From: Corynebacterium kalidii
Lineage (GTDB): Bacteria > Actinomycetota > Actinomycetes > Mycobacteriales > Mycobacteriaceae
Direction: 5' to 3'
Assembly (NCBI RefSeq): GCF_022869005.1
Contig: NZ_JALIEA010000012.1
Span: 186,001-250,000, forward strand
DNA: 64,000 bases
Part shown: piece by piece, positions 46,016 through 54,683 of the stretch
Layout: every line of letters begins with the position of its first letter
Numbering within the stretch: the first letter of the stretch is position 1
The notes under the pieces: generated by a model
What the model was told of the DNA's origin: nothing
The model's database searches: none
The model's input: the letters and a program-made list of their open reading frames with translations, nothing else
Translations under genes and position numbers: made by a program

Positions 46016-47347
46016 CTACCCCGCCATGAGTTGCGGCAGGAAGGTCACCAGCCAGGGCAGTAGGCAGAGGATCAGGATCACGACCAGGTCGGAGAGGATC
46101 CACGGCACGGCGGCACGGTAGATGGTGGACAGCGAGAGCCAGGAGGCGGTGGACTTCATCACGAACAGACCCATGCCGAACGGCGGGGAGATGTTGCCGA
46201 TCTGCAGGGTGACCAGCACGATGATCGAGAACCACACCGGGTCCCACCCGAACTGGGTGACGATCGGCATCAACAGCGGTGCGGTGATCAGCATGATCGA
46301 GGCCTGGTCGATGAAACAGGACAGGACCACCAGCACCAGCACGATGAGGAACATCATCAGGGCACCGTTGGCGATGCTGCCGGACACCCACTGCACGAGC
46401 CCCGCGGTGGCCCCCATGTAGGCCATGATCTGCGAGTACAGGGTGGAGGCCATGACCAGGATGAAGATCGTGCCGGTGATGCGGATACTGCCCACCCCGG
46501 CCCCGACCAGGTCCTTGACCGTGAACCGGCCGGTGGCGAAGGCCAGGACGATCGAGGCGAGGGCGCCGAAGCCGGCTGCCTCGGTGGGGGTGGCGATGCC
46601 GGCGAAGATGACCACCAGCACGGTGACCGCCAGGATGCCCGGGAGCAGAAGGTTCCTGAGGAACCCCTGGACGACCTCTGACCCGCTGCGCTTCGGCGGC
46701 AGGTTCCGGGTGGCGTCCGGTGAGGCGTCGCCGGTGGCGCTGCGCCGGCTCTTCCACAGGACGATCAGCACGTAGCCGACGGCCATCATGATGCCGGGGA
46801 CGATACCGGCGATGAGCAGGGGGCCGATCGAGACGTTCGCGACCCCGCCCCACAGGATCGCCAGGGCACTCGGCGGGAACACCATCGCCAGTCCACCGGC
46901 GGCCAGGATAGAGCCGGCCGACAACCGGGTGTCGTAGCCGGCGGACTTCATCTGGGGCAGGAGGGTGCGGCTGAGCAGCGCGGTGTTGGCCAGCGACGAC
47001 CCGGAGAGGATGCCGAAGGCGCTGCCTCCGGCGACGGCGACCATCGGGAGGCGGCCGGGGACGCGCCGCAGGAGTTTGGAGATCTCGACGATGGCGTCCT
47101 GGGCGATCCGGGCCCGGAACAGCACGTCACCCATGAGGATGAACAGCGGGATGGCGGTGAAGGTGAAACTGTTGACTGAGCTGATCACGCTGAGACTGAG
47201 CAGGCGTGAGGTGACCTCGAGGTCACCGAAGATCAGCAGCGACGAGACGATCCCCACGGCGAAGATGCCGAATGCGACCGGGATCCGGAGCAGGAGGACG
47301 AGGATGAGTGCCAGGATGTAGAGCGGCAGGAAAATGTACCATTCCAT
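46016..47347 (-). CDS. dctM: TRAP transporter large permease (DctM family)
   Basis: A 443-residue protein with about 12 hydrophobic helices. It has the family sequences FTAIPLFILMGDVLFRA and GSAFGILSGSSLANTALL near residues 50-125. This is the ion-coupled channel subunit of a tripartite ATP-independent periplasmic transporter. It is the last of three genes in order P-Q-M, starting four bases from the end of the small permease gene. TRAP systems take up carboxylates and aromatic acids. The gene lies between the benzoate and the iac clusters. Confidence 0.88.
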   Translation of the reverse strand: MEWYIFLPLYILALILVLLLRIPVAFGIFAVGIVSSLLIFGDLEVTSRLLSLSVISSVNSFTFTAIPLFILMGDVLFRARIAQDAIVEISKLLRRVPGRLPMVAVAGGSAFGILSGSSLANTALLSRTLLPQMKSAGYDTRLSAGSILAAGGLAMVFPPSALAILWGGVANVSIGPLLIAGIVPGIMMAVGYVLIVLWKSRRSATGDASPDATRNLPPKRSGSEVVQGFLRNLLLPGILAVTVLVVIFAGIATPTEAAGFGALASIVLAFATGRFTVKDLVGAGVGSIRITGTIFILVMASTLYSQIMAYMGATAGLVQWVSGSIANGALMMFLIVLVLVVLSCFIDQASIMLITAPLLMPIVTQFGWDPVWFSIIVLVTLQIGNISPPFGMGLFVMKSTASWLSLSTIYRAAVPWILSDLVVILILCLLPWLVTFLPQLMAG

Positions 47348-47350
47348 CGT

Positions 47351-47989
47351 CTACGCCTCCTCTCGCGGCGACGTCGTCGGCGCCGCCTGTCGTGTGCCGG
47401 GGTGCCGGGCGACCGCCCGGGCGGACCTGATCGTCGTGATCAGGTGGAAGACCGTGGCGTGCAGCAGGACGGCGAAGCCGATGAACACGGCCGCCGACAG
47501 CCAGTACCGGTGCAGGGCCAGTTCGCCGGCCATCGTCGTCTTGGTGGTCCAGTCGTTGACGAGCAGTTCGAGGGCGCTGAAGGTCAGGAACAACGCGACG
47601 ACCAGCTGCACGACGGCGCCGATGATCTTGCCGGCGACGACGAGCCGTGGCCGGTCGAGCATGTCGATGATCTCGACCTTGAAGTTGTCGTCCGCCGCGG
47701 TCGCGGCGGGGACCACCAGCACGGTGATCAGCACCATAGCCAGGGCGGACAGCTCGACGGCACCGAGGACGCCGTGTCCGCTGAACCGCATCACCACCGT
47801 GACGGCGATGAAGACGGACAACACGATGATCATCACGGCGCCCAGGTACTCGAGCAGGCGTTCGGGCAGCCATCTGGGCGCGGAGATGTCGGTGGTGTCG
47901 TTGACGGTGTCGGGGAGCGTCTCGAGTGCCGCCTCGGCACTGTCGAGCCTGTCGGTCCTGTCGGCACCAGTGGGTTCTCGGGTACTCAT
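47351..47989 (-). CDS. dctQ: TRAP transporter small permease (DctQ family)
   Basis: A 212-residue protein with four hydrophobic segments and a charged N-terminal extension of about 45 residues. LLEYLGAVMIIVLSVFIAVTV opens the membrane part, as in DctQ. The gene overlaps the end of the substrate-binding protein gene by four bases and is followed immediately by the large permease, so all three components are co-expressed. It links the binding protein to DctM. Confidence 0.82.
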   Translation of the reverse strand: MSTREPTGADRTDRLDSAEAALETLPDTVNDTTDISAPRWLPERLLEYLGAVMIIVLSVFIAVTVVMRFSGHGVLGAVELSALAMVLITVLVVPAATAADDNFKVEIIDMLDRPRLVVAGKIIGAVVQLVVALFLTFSALELLVNDWTTKTTMAGELALHRYWLSAAVFIGFAVLLHATVFHLITTIRSARAVARHPGTRQAAPTTSPREEA

Positions 47990-49083
47990 CGGGTGTTCTC
48001 CTGGCGGGTCTCGGTGTGGAGTCTCTCCGTGTCGGAGATGAAGGCGCCGGCGGGGACCCTGTCGTACCCGCGTCCCTCCAGTGGCACGTCGTACGCCTCG
48101 CGGAGGTCCGCGGCGGCGGGGGAGGTCGACAGGATGCGGTCCCAGTCGAGGCCCTCCCAGGCGTCGACGTAGGCCAGTTCGAGCAGGGCCTCGGAGTCCT
48201 CGTCACTCAACCGGGACTCCCGGACGCCGGCGTCGTGCCACTGCTGTGTCTCTTCGACGGTCCGCCCGAGGTAGTGGGCGAAGATCTCTGGCTCGGTCTC
48301 CGCGAGGGTCTCGGTGAGTGCGTTCCGGGTCCGCTCGTCGAGGCGGTCCCAGGTGCGGTCGTTCATCAGCAGGTTCGCCACGGACTCGTAGAACCGGGGT
48401 GCCAGGTCGTGGCTCACCACGCCCTCGAGACCGAGGCTCGACGGCCCCACCGAAGCCCAGGTGGCGCCGGAGACGACGTTGCGCTCCAGGGCCGTGTAGA
48501 CCTCCCCGCCGGGCAGGTCCACCGGGACCCCGTGCATCTGGCTGACCATGCCAGACGTCGCCGACGAGGTACGGTACGAGTCACCGTGCAGGTCGAGGCC
48601 GGTGATGTCCTCGCGGCTGAGGATCACCTGCGGCATGCCCGCGACAGCGCGGCCCAGGTAGGTGACCCCGAGCTGCTCCCGGTGGATCTCGTCGTAGATG
48701 TCGACCACACCGTTCTCCCGTTCCTCCATGGGGGTGAACGGGGTGAAGCGGGCGATCTCCATTGCCGGGACCTGGTCGACGTAGTAGTCACCCGGCATGA
48801 TCCCCATGTCGAAGACGCCGGCGGAGACGCCCTCGATGAGCAGGTTCGGCGCCATGACCTCGGGGCCGCCCTTGAAGTCGACGGTGATCCACGGGGCGGT
48901 CTCCTTCAGCCGGTCGATGAACATGAAGACGCCCTCGTTGTTCGAGTGGTTCTTCGCGAAGCCGCTGGCGAGGGTGATCGTGACATCGCCGGCGTTGTCG
49001 TCCGTCGCTGCCGAGGAACAGCCGGCCACCAGGAGCGGCACCAGGAGCACCGCCGCCAGTCGTTGTCGTGTCTTTCCGAACAT
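47986..49083 (-). CDS. dctP: TRAP transporter substrate-binding lipoprotein (DctP family)
   Basis: A 365-residue binding protein with a signal peptide and lipobox (LLVAGCSS), so it is anchored to the outside of the membrane, as needed in a Gram-positive cell. The mature part has the DctP-like TITLASGFAKNHSN start and the long backbone helix. ATG at 49083 is preceded by AGGAGG; the frame begins five codons earlier. It is downstream of iacI on the same strand, 178 bases away, so it may be read from the iacGI promoter. Indole-3-acetate or a related aromatic acid as ligand is an inference from that. Confidence 0.87.
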   Translation of the reverse strand: MFGKTRQRLAAVLLVPLLVAGCSSAATDDNAGDVTITLASGFAKNHSNNEGVFMFIDRLKETAPWITVDFKGGPEVMAPNLLIEGVSAGVFDMGIMPGDYYVDQVPAMEIARFTPFTPMEERENGVVDIYDEIHREQLGVTYLGRAVAGMPQVILSREDITGLDLHGDSYRTSSATSGMVSQMHGVPVDLPGGEVYTALERNVVSGATWASVGPSSLGLEGVVSHDLAPRFYESVANLLMNDRTWDRLDERTRNALTETLAETEPEIFAHYLGRTVEETQQWHDAGVRESRLSDEDSEALLELAYVDAWEGLDWDRILSTSPAAADLREAYDVPLEGRGYDRVPAGAFISDTERLHTETRQENTR

Positions 49084-49209
49084 CCTGCCTCCTGACAATG
49101 CAGTTTCCGTGGGCCGGGAATTGGCCGCGACGATGATTCCGTGCGGTTTATGATATGGATCACGTCGGGTGTCGCGGAATAAGAATTTTCCTTACCTGAA
49201 CATGCCGAC

Positions 49210-49233
49210 GGCGGCCGGCATTGGCCGACCGCC
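49210..49233. terminator. Hairpin between iacI and the TRAP genes
   Basis: Arms ggcggccggc and gccgaccgcc (one G-U type mismatch) around a four-base loop lie just past the iacI stop on the minus strand. No T-run follows, so it may only partly end transcription and let some messages continue into dctP. Confidence 0.35.
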
Positions 49234-49260
49234 TGGGTTTCAGTGAATCGCGTGTCCTAC

Positions 49261-49818
49261 TTACGAGAAGAGCACGGACTGGGTGGGGTAACTCGTCGCG
49301 AAATTATCGGGCAGATCGGAGATGAACACATTCTCCGTCCGTGTTCGGGTCACCTTCCACACGCCGTTCTCTTTCCGGAACGCATTGTTCAGTCGACTGG
49401 ACCGCAGCAGGGCGTGGCCGTCGGAGAACAGCCACGGCTGCATGTGGATCCAGGTGCCTTCCGCCTCGTCTCCGTCGACGGTGATCTGTTCGGAGGTCAG
49501 GTAGTGGGCGTTGAGGATCAGCTTCGGGTCCTGGTCTTCCGGCCAGAACCGGTTGAAGTGGGCTCGGATCGCATCCTTGCCTTCGGCGCGGCCGAACTGA
49601 CCGGTGTAGTATTCGCCGACGCCTTCCCAGACGGCGTCGTCGGTGTAGAGCTCGAGGACGAGCTCGATGCGTTCCTGGTCGCTGACCGGGGGGTGGACGG
49701 GGCACGGGGTGTCGCACAGCATCATGTACCGTGCCTGGACCTTGCGGATGGCGGCCTCCGCCTCCAGGGTCTCGATCCGCGCCGCGAGTTGTTCGATGGT
49801 GGGGGTGCTGTCGGTCAT
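49261..49818 (-). CDS. iacI: IacI-like NTF2-fold protein
   Basis: A 185-residue protein of the SnoaL/NTF2-like type, related to oxygenase small subunits. An N-terminal heptad-like helix (IEQLAARIETLEAEAAIRKV) leads into the cone fold, with DDAVWEGVGEYY and RTENVFIS. The ATG follows AGGAG. It lies 37 bases after the IacG-like flavin reductase gene on the same strand. Iac clusters for indole-3-acetate breakdown include such a small protein, IacI, whose exact step is uncertain. A cofactor-free isomerase or hydratase is compatible with the fold. Confidence 0.72.
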   Translation of the reverse strand: MTDSTPTIEQLAARIETLEAEAAIRKVQARYMMLCDTPCPVHPPVSDQERIELVLELYTDDAVWEGVGEYYTGQFGRAEGKDAIRAHFNRFWPEDQDPKLILNAHYLTSEQITVDGDEAEGTWIHMQPWLFSDGHALLRSSRLNNAFRKENGVWKVTRTRTENVFISDLPDNFATSYPTQSVLFS

Positions 49819-49855
49819 GGGTGATGCTCCTGGTTCAAGGGGATAGGGGGCTGGG

Positions 49856-51046
49856 TCAGTCTGCTTCGATGGTGTGGACGACGTTCTCGGCCTGGCCGAT
49901 CCACCGGTTCACGGTCTCGCCGTCGACGTCCTGGGGCAGCTGGGCCAGGCGGAGGGTCATGGTGTGCTCGCCGGCCGGGTCGCGGACCGGGAAGACGATC
50001 GATCCGATGGTGTACCGCTGGTCGGCGGTGATCTCCCGCTGGGTGTAGTCGACCGTGGTGCTCCCGATCAGTTCCCGGATCGTCTTCTCGGCGAAGGGGG
50101 TCAGCGGTGCGTTGAGGTACTCGTTGGTCGCCTCGATCATCTGCTGGTACGCTGCGCCTCCGTCATCGGGCAGGTGGGCGATCAGGTGACCGGTGTCGCG
50201 GAGCATCTCGAGTCGACGGCAGTGGGACTGCCTGACCTCGTCGGGAACCTCGCCGGACGAGGTCCCGATCTTCGCCAGCCAGCGGTCCCGGACGTCGTCG
50301 GGTTTGTCGAACATGTAGGTGTCGCCGATGGGTGGGACGATCGGGACACGGCTGGCGAACCGGTGTTCCTGTGAGACATCCGGTCCCAGCGCGGAGTACA
50401 CCGTGGCAAACTCGTCCTCGCTCAGTGCAGCGTAGACGATGACCTCGCAACCGATGGAGTCGGCGAGGTCCTCGAGTTCGGCGCTGGCGCCGTGGGCGGC
50501 GTGGATGGCGGGGAGGGAGTCGTGCCGCAGCCTGCCGAGCAGCGACGACCCGACGAAGCTGCCGTAGCCGCCCTGGAAGAACAGCAGCGGGGGAACGGGG
50601 TTGGTGACCTCCAGGTCGTGGACCCGGCACAGCACGATCCAGTGGTCCCCGGCCTCCACGGTGTCGGCGATCGTGGTGTCGATCCAGGCGATGGAGTTTT
50701 TCAGCACCGGGTCGCCGGCGGGGGACGGGTACCAGTCGATGCCGTCCAGTTTATTCTGCCACCGTTGGGCGATGGACAGCATCTCCGATTCCTGCTCGCC
50801 GCCGAATATGTTGATGCACAGTGAGTCGCATTCCTGCATTTTCCGGAACGTCGACGACGATTTCATCGGCATGAAGGACACCAGTGGTGGATCGAGGGAC
50901 ACCGAGGAGAATGTGCCGACGACCATCGCCAGCAATTCTCCGTCGGGCGCCCGTCCGGTGACCAGTGCGACACCGGTCGGGTAGTGGCCCATCGCATTCC
51001 GGAAAGTGCGGGGGTCGAATTGCCTGGAGACGAGATCGTTGTCCAT
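49856..51046 (-). CDS. iacG: Flavin reductase with C-terminal IclR-type effector domain (IacG-like)
   Basis: A 396-residue fusion. Residues 1-165 form the split-barrel flavin reductase domain (FRNAMGHYPTGVALVTG, then VVGTFSSVSLDPPLVSFMP) that supplies reduced flavin to a monooxygenase, here presumably IacA. Residues 180-396 resemble the ligand-binding domain of IclR regulators: LEDLADSIGCEVIVYAALSE, RVPIVPPIGDTYMFD, then RLEMLRDTGHLIAHL and IGSIVFPVRDPAG. No helix-turn-helix is present. AAGGAG precedes the ATG at 51046. Flavin reductases of known iac clusters are, as far as I recall, single-domain. The gene is divergent from the amidase gene. Confidence 0.82.
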   Translation of the reverse strand: MDNDLVSRQFDPRTFRNAMGHYPTGVALVTGRAPDGELLAMVVGTFSSVSLDPPLVSFMPMKSSSTFRKMQECDSLCINIFGGEQESEMLSIAQRWQNKLDGIDWYPSPAGDPVLKNSIAWIDTTIADTVEAGDHWIVLCRVHDLEVTNPVPPLLFFQGGYGSFVGSSLLGRLRHDSLPAIHAAHGASAELEDLADSIGCEVIVYAALSEDEFATVYSALGPDVSQEHRFASRVPIVPPIGDTYMFDKPDDVRDRWLAKIGTSSGEVPDEVRQSHCRRLEMLRDTGHLIAHLPDDGGAAYQQMIEATNEYLNAPLTPFAEKTIRELIGSTTVDYTQREITADQRYTIGSIVFPVRDPAGEHTMTLRLAQLPQDVDGETVNRWIGQAENVVHTIEAD

Positions 51047-51355
51047 GTCGCTGACTCCTTTGTCGGTTACGTCACCAACCTAAAATCGGTGTGACTTACG
51101 GCGCTACAGGGGAAACCTTTAGGGGATCGACGACAGGCGTTGCTTTTGGCGGGAGTCGGCGGAGGATGTCGCTGACTGGGTATCGCCGCCCTCCGGCATC
51201 GGGGGAACCTTTACCTTGCGAAAGTAGGGGGATGGTGAGGTGCTGTAATAGTCTGGTCCTCAAAAGGTCCTGGGTGACCGCAGTCACAGTGGTCACAGGA
51301 TGTATCCGGAGCAACAACGGACACCCCCACGGATCTTCACAGGGAAGGAACCGAC
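51047..51355. promoter_or_regulatory. Divergent promoter region of iacGI and iacH with repeated motif
   Basis: This 309-base gap between divergent genes has two copies of a G-run/AAACC motif: aggggaaacctttagggg at 51108-51125 and gggggaacctttacc at 51201-51215. A related ggggaaacccccgg lies in the other iac divergent region at 58967-58980. These are candidate sites for the response regulator at 53033. No gene is visible here. Confidence 0.45.
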
Positions 51356-52732
51356 ATGACGCTTGCACATCGCATTCGGTCGGTGGAGGACCAGGTCGCC
51401 GCCGTCCGGGACGGATTCGTCTCCGCCCGTGACGTCGCCGAGCACCACCGTCGCGAGATCACGCGGTATGAACCACGGCTGAAAGCCTGGGTCGAGCTCA
51501 CCGACCTCGACCCCGGGGAGAACGACACGGCGGACGCGGCAGACATCGTCCCCGCGGACGGGCCGTTGGCGGGCCTGTCTGTCGGGGTGAAGGACATCAT
51601 CGACGTCCGCGGCCTGCCGAGCAGGTGCGGCACACCGACGACCGACCCGACGCCGAAGGACCGCGACGCCGACTGTGTCGCCCGGCTACGCGAACTCGGT
51701 GCCGTGATCCAGGGGAAGACCGTGACGACGGAGTACGGCTACTTCTCGCCGGGTCCCACCAGCAACCCCTTCGACGCCCGCGCGACCCCGGGAGGCTCGT
51801 CGAGCGGGTCCGCCGCCGCGGTGGGCGCGGGAACGGTCCCGTTCGCGTTGGGGACGCAGACCGCGGGGTCGTTGACCCGTCCCGCGTCCTTCTGTGGTGC
51901 GGCCGGGCTGGTGCTCACGCACGGGGCGACGTCGCTGGCGGGGGTCACCGGACTCAGCGGCTCCCTGGACTCCCTGGGATTCCTCGCCCAGACGGTGGAG
52001 GACCTCGCCTTCGTCCACCGGGCGTTCTTCGCGGACGGGCACGCTGACCGTGCCGAGGCTGCAGAGCAGCCGGACGCGCCGGACGCATCGGAACCGTCGG
52101 ACCTGACGGTGTTCCTGTGGGAAGGCTCCGGCATGCTGAACCTGGAGGGCACCATGGTCAGGTTGTTGCGGACCTTGCCGCGCCTGTTCGAGTCGCTCGG
52201 TGCGCAGACGGCTCCCCTGCAGTGGGACGACCATATTCGCACCCTGGTCGACGACCACCGGACGGTCATGTCCTACGAGGCCGCCCACGGCATGGGCCGG
52301 GGTCTGGGTGACACCCGGGCCCTGCTGAGCGGGCAGTTCCGCCAGCTCCTCGACGACGGTGACGCCGTCGAGGAGCGGGACGTCACCGAGGCTCTGTTCC
52401 GGCGGGACGTGTCCCTGTCCTCGCTGAACCGGTGCCTCGGTGCCAACGGCCTCATCGTGGGGCCGGCGGCGAAGGGGCCGGCCCCCGACATGACCACAGG
52501 TACCGGCTCCCCGGAGCTCAGCCGGCCCTGGCAGCTGCTCGGACTCCCGGTCCTCACCGTCCCCGGTGCGAGGACCGTCACCGGCATGCCGTTGGGGATC
52601 CAGGTCATCGGACCGAAGGGGAGCGAGCCGACCCTGCTGCGCCTCGGCGCGGCACTGGAGCCGTTGCTCCGCGCCCTCCCGTCCTTCAGCGACACCGACG
52701 GCACACCCACTCTCAAGGAGATGAAATGGTAG
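51356..52732 (+). CDS. iacH: Amidase signature family hydrolase (IacH-like)
   Basis: A 458-residue amidase. The Ser-cisSer-Lys triad is visible: lysine in SVGVKDIIDV, and the serines in ATPGGSSSGSAAAVG and in GTQTAGS. Iac clusters contain an amidase-family member, IacH, thought to act in late steps of indole-3-acetate breakdown. It starts a plus-strand unit with a small unknown gene and a response regulator gene. The ATG at 51356 follows AGGGAAGGAA. Other amide substrates are possible, but the surrounding genes favour IacH. Confidence 0.8.
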   Translation: MTLAHRIRSVEDQVAAVRDGFVSARDVAEHHRREITRYEPRLKAWVELTDLDPGENDTADAADIVPADGPLAGLSVGVKDIIDVRGLPSRCGTPTTDPTPKDRDADCVARLRELGAVIQGKTVTTEYGYFSPGPTSNPFDARATPGGSSSGSAAAVGAGTVPFALGTQTAGSLTRPASFCGAAGLVLTHGATSLAGVTGLSGSLDSLGFLAQTVEDLAFVHRAFFADGHADRAEAAEQPDAPDASEPSDLTVFLWEGSGMLNLEGTMVRLLRTLPRLFESLGAQTAPLQWDDHIRTLVDDHRTVMSYEAAHGMGRGLGDTRALLSGQFRQLLDDGDAVEERDVTEALFRRDVSLSSLNRCLGANGLIVGPAAKGPAPDMTTGTGSPELSRPWQLLGLPVLTVPGARTVTGMPLGIQVIGPKGSEPTLLRLGAALEPLLRALPSFSDTDGTPTLKEMKW

Positions 52733-53031
52733 CCACACACGACACCCTGATCCGTCCTCGTCCGGTCAACCACCACCGGATGTTCCTCACCTGTTACGGC
52801 GACAGGTTCACCTACGGGTGGCACCACGTCGACCTGTTCGTGCACGACGAGCTCGGGCGGGAGGTCAACTGGGTCCACTGGACCGTGGAGGCCGACGGGC
52901 CCGAGGCCGCGGACGAATCCGTCCGCCGGGAGGAGCCGGACCTGGTCCGGACGACACCGTGGACACACCACGTCAGCGACTTCGGCATGCACTACTGGAC
53001 CGCGGAAGCGACCTGGGACGGACACGACTGA
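52726..53031 (+). CDS. Small unknown protein in the iac region
   Basis: A 101-residue protein rich in histidine, tryptophan and acidic residues, for example TYGWHHVDLFVHDE, VNWVHWTVEADG and MHYWTAEATWDGHD. It has no signal peptide or membrane segment. I do not recognise it. AAGGAG precedes the ATG at 52726, which overlaps the amidase stop. The gene for the response regulator begins one base after its stop. The coupling suggests a role in the pathway or its sensing; the histidine clusters could bind metal. Confidence 0.7.
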   Translation: MVATHDTLIRPRPVNHHRMFLTCYGDRFTYGWHHVDLFVHDELGREVNWVHWTVEADGPEAADESVRREEPDLVRTTPWTHHVSDFGMHYWTAEATWDGHD

Positions 53032-53032
53032 C

Positions 53033-53665
53033 ATGGACGCCGTGGAAAGCTCCGTGACCTCCCCGGTGGTCTACATCGTCGACGACGACCCCGGACTGTG
53101 CGACTCGGTCGCCTGGCTGCTGGACAGCGCGTGCATCGACAGCGTCATCTGCCACAGCGCCGCCGAGTTCCTCGGACGGTTCGACCGCGCCCGGCCGGCG
53201 TGCATCGTCCTCGACGTGCGGATGCCGGAGATGAGCGGCCCCCGGCTCCAGGAGAAGCTGGCGGACATCGCACCGTCCGTGTCGATCATCTTCGTCTCGG
53301 CGCACGGTGACATCCGGATGTCGGTGGACACCATCAAGGCCGGTGCGCAGGACTTCCTGGAGAAACCTTACGACCCCCAGAAACTGCTCGACGCAGTCCA
53401 GCTGGGGGTCGAGGACGCGGCGAAGAACTTCGCCCACCACATGAGCATGACCGACGTCGCGCGGAAGGTGGAGCTGCTCACACCGCGGGAGCGTGAGGTG
53501 CTTGCGATGGTGGTGGAGGGCCTGCCCAGCAAGTCGATCGGCCGGCGGCTCGGCATGAGCGTCAAGACCGTCGACGTCCACCGGACACGGATCAAGATGA
53601 AGACCGGTGCGGAGAGCATCGGCACCTTCGTCCGCGACATCCTGCGCTACGGCACCCCGGTGTGA
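53033..53665 (+). CDS. FixJ/LuxR-type response regulator of the iac genes
   Basis: A 210-residue two-domain regulator. The receiver domain (about 10-125) has the acidic pocket VDDD, the phosphoacceptor aspartate 61 in VLDVRMPEMSG and the conserved lysine in EKPYDPQKL. The C-terminal domain is a LuxR/GerE helix-turn-helix (LTPREREVLAMVVEGLPSKS, then SVKTVDVHRTRIKMK). The FixJ-like length fits. Its likely partner is the PAS histidine kinase encoded at 59060, on the far side of iacABCDEF. Together they would turn on both divergent iac promoters. Confidence 0.85.
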   Translation: MDAVESSVTSPVVYIVDDDPGLCDSVAWLLDSACIDSVICHSAAEFLGRFDRARPACIVLDVRMPEMSGPRLQEKLADIAPSVSIIFVSAHGDIRMSVDTIKAGAQDFLEKPYDPQKLLDAVQLGVEDAAKNFAHHMSMTDVARKVELLTPREREVLAMVVEGLPSKSIGRRLGMSVKTVDVHRTRIKMKTGAESIGTFVRDILRYGTPV

Positions 53666-53673
53666 CACACCGG

Positions 53674-53693
53674 TGGCCGGTGCACCCCGGCCA
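53674..53693. terminator. Hairpin between convergent response regulator and iacF genes
   Basis: Arms tggccgg and ccggcca flank a six-base loop in the 33-base gap between the two converging genes. It lacks a T-run and is short, so termination in one or both directions is only possible. Confidence 0.3.
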
Positions 53694-53698
53694 GGGGC

Positions 53699-54649
53699 TC
53701 AGAAGTAGTCGAGCACCAGCCGGGGTGAACACGAGCGGGAGATGCAGACCGCCATCGTCTCGTTCGCCTCACGTTCGGCGGCGGTGAGCACGTTGTCCCG
53801 GTGGTCGGGGGTCCCTTCGAGGACCTCCATGATGCAGGTCCCGCAGATACCCTCCCGGCAGGAGGTGTCGATCTCGGCGCCGTTTTCGTTCAGGACGTCG
53901 ACGATGCTGCGGTCCGCCGGGATCTCGTACTCCTCGCCCTCGAGCTCGACGACGAACGCGGTGTTCTCCGATTCATCGACCGGGTCACCGGCGTGGAAGT
54001 TCTCGAAGTGGATCTCGGAGTCGTCGAACCGGGCCGACACGATCCCGGTCACCTTCTCCATGAACCCCTGGGGGCCGCAGAGATAGACGTGGCTGCCGTC
54101 CGGGGCCGCGTCCCGGACCTTCTCCAGGATCGTGGTCTGTTCGTCCCGTCCGACCCCGAGATGGGCGTGGAGTTTCTCCGGGCACTTCTCCTGCAGCACC
54201 GGCAGGAAGGCGGCGTCCTCGGCGGACGACGCGAAGTAGTGCAGCTCGAAACTGATGTCGCGGACGTCCATGTACCGGGCCAGGCTGTGCATCGGGGTGA
54301 TCCCGATACCGCCGGCGACCAGGATGTGGTGCGTGGCGGTCGGGTCCATGCCGATGAGGTTGCGGGGCTCGGAGATCTTCAGCCGGTCGCCGACCTGCAG
54401 GGTGTGCAGGGCCGCGGACCCGCCGCGGGAGTCGTCCTCCCGTTTCACGGCGACGACGTAGGCGTCGTCGCCGTCGGGCCGGCCACACAACGAGTACTGC
54501 CTGGTGATGGCGGTCGGACCCTCGACGTCGATGTGGGCGCCGGGGGTGTAGTGCCCGATCGGGGTACCGTCGGGCATGCTCAGGTAGATCGAGATGATGG
54601 TCGGTGTCTCGTGGACGATGTCGGCCACGACGACTTCCTTGAGTGCCAT
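53699..54649 (-). CDS. iacF: Phthalate-family oxygenase reductase (IacF-like)
   Basis: A 316-residue reductase in the order FMN domain, NAD domain, C-terminal 2Fe-2S. The motifs are RQYSLCGRPDGD, VAGGIGITPMHS, and CREGICGTCIMEV with a final cysteine in VCISRSC. This class IA layout differs from BenC, whose iron-sulfur domain is N-terminal. It would pass electrons from NADH to the IacCD oxygenase. The ATG at 54649 follows AGAGGGGAAG. It is the last gene of iacABCDEF. Its reductase part resembles that of the P450 fusion at 20578. Confidence 0.85.
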   Translation of the reverse strand: MALKEVVVADIVHETPTIISIYLSMPDGTPIGHYTPGAHIDVEGPTAITRQYSLCGRPDGDDAYVVAVKREDDSRGGSAALHTLQVGDRLKISEPRNLIGMDPTATHHILVAGGIGITPMHSLARYMDVRDISFELHYFASSAEDAAFLPVLQEKCPEKLHAHLGVGRDEQTTILEKVRDAAPDGSHVYLCGPQGFMEKVTGIVSARFDDSEIHFENFHAGDPVDESENTAFVVELEGEEYEIPADRSIVDVLNENGAEIDTSCREGICGTCIMEVLEGTPDHRDNVLTAAEREANETMAVCISRSCSPRLVLDYF

Positions 54650-54683
54650 TGTCTTCCCCTCTCGTTGGTGGCGCGGTCGTGCG

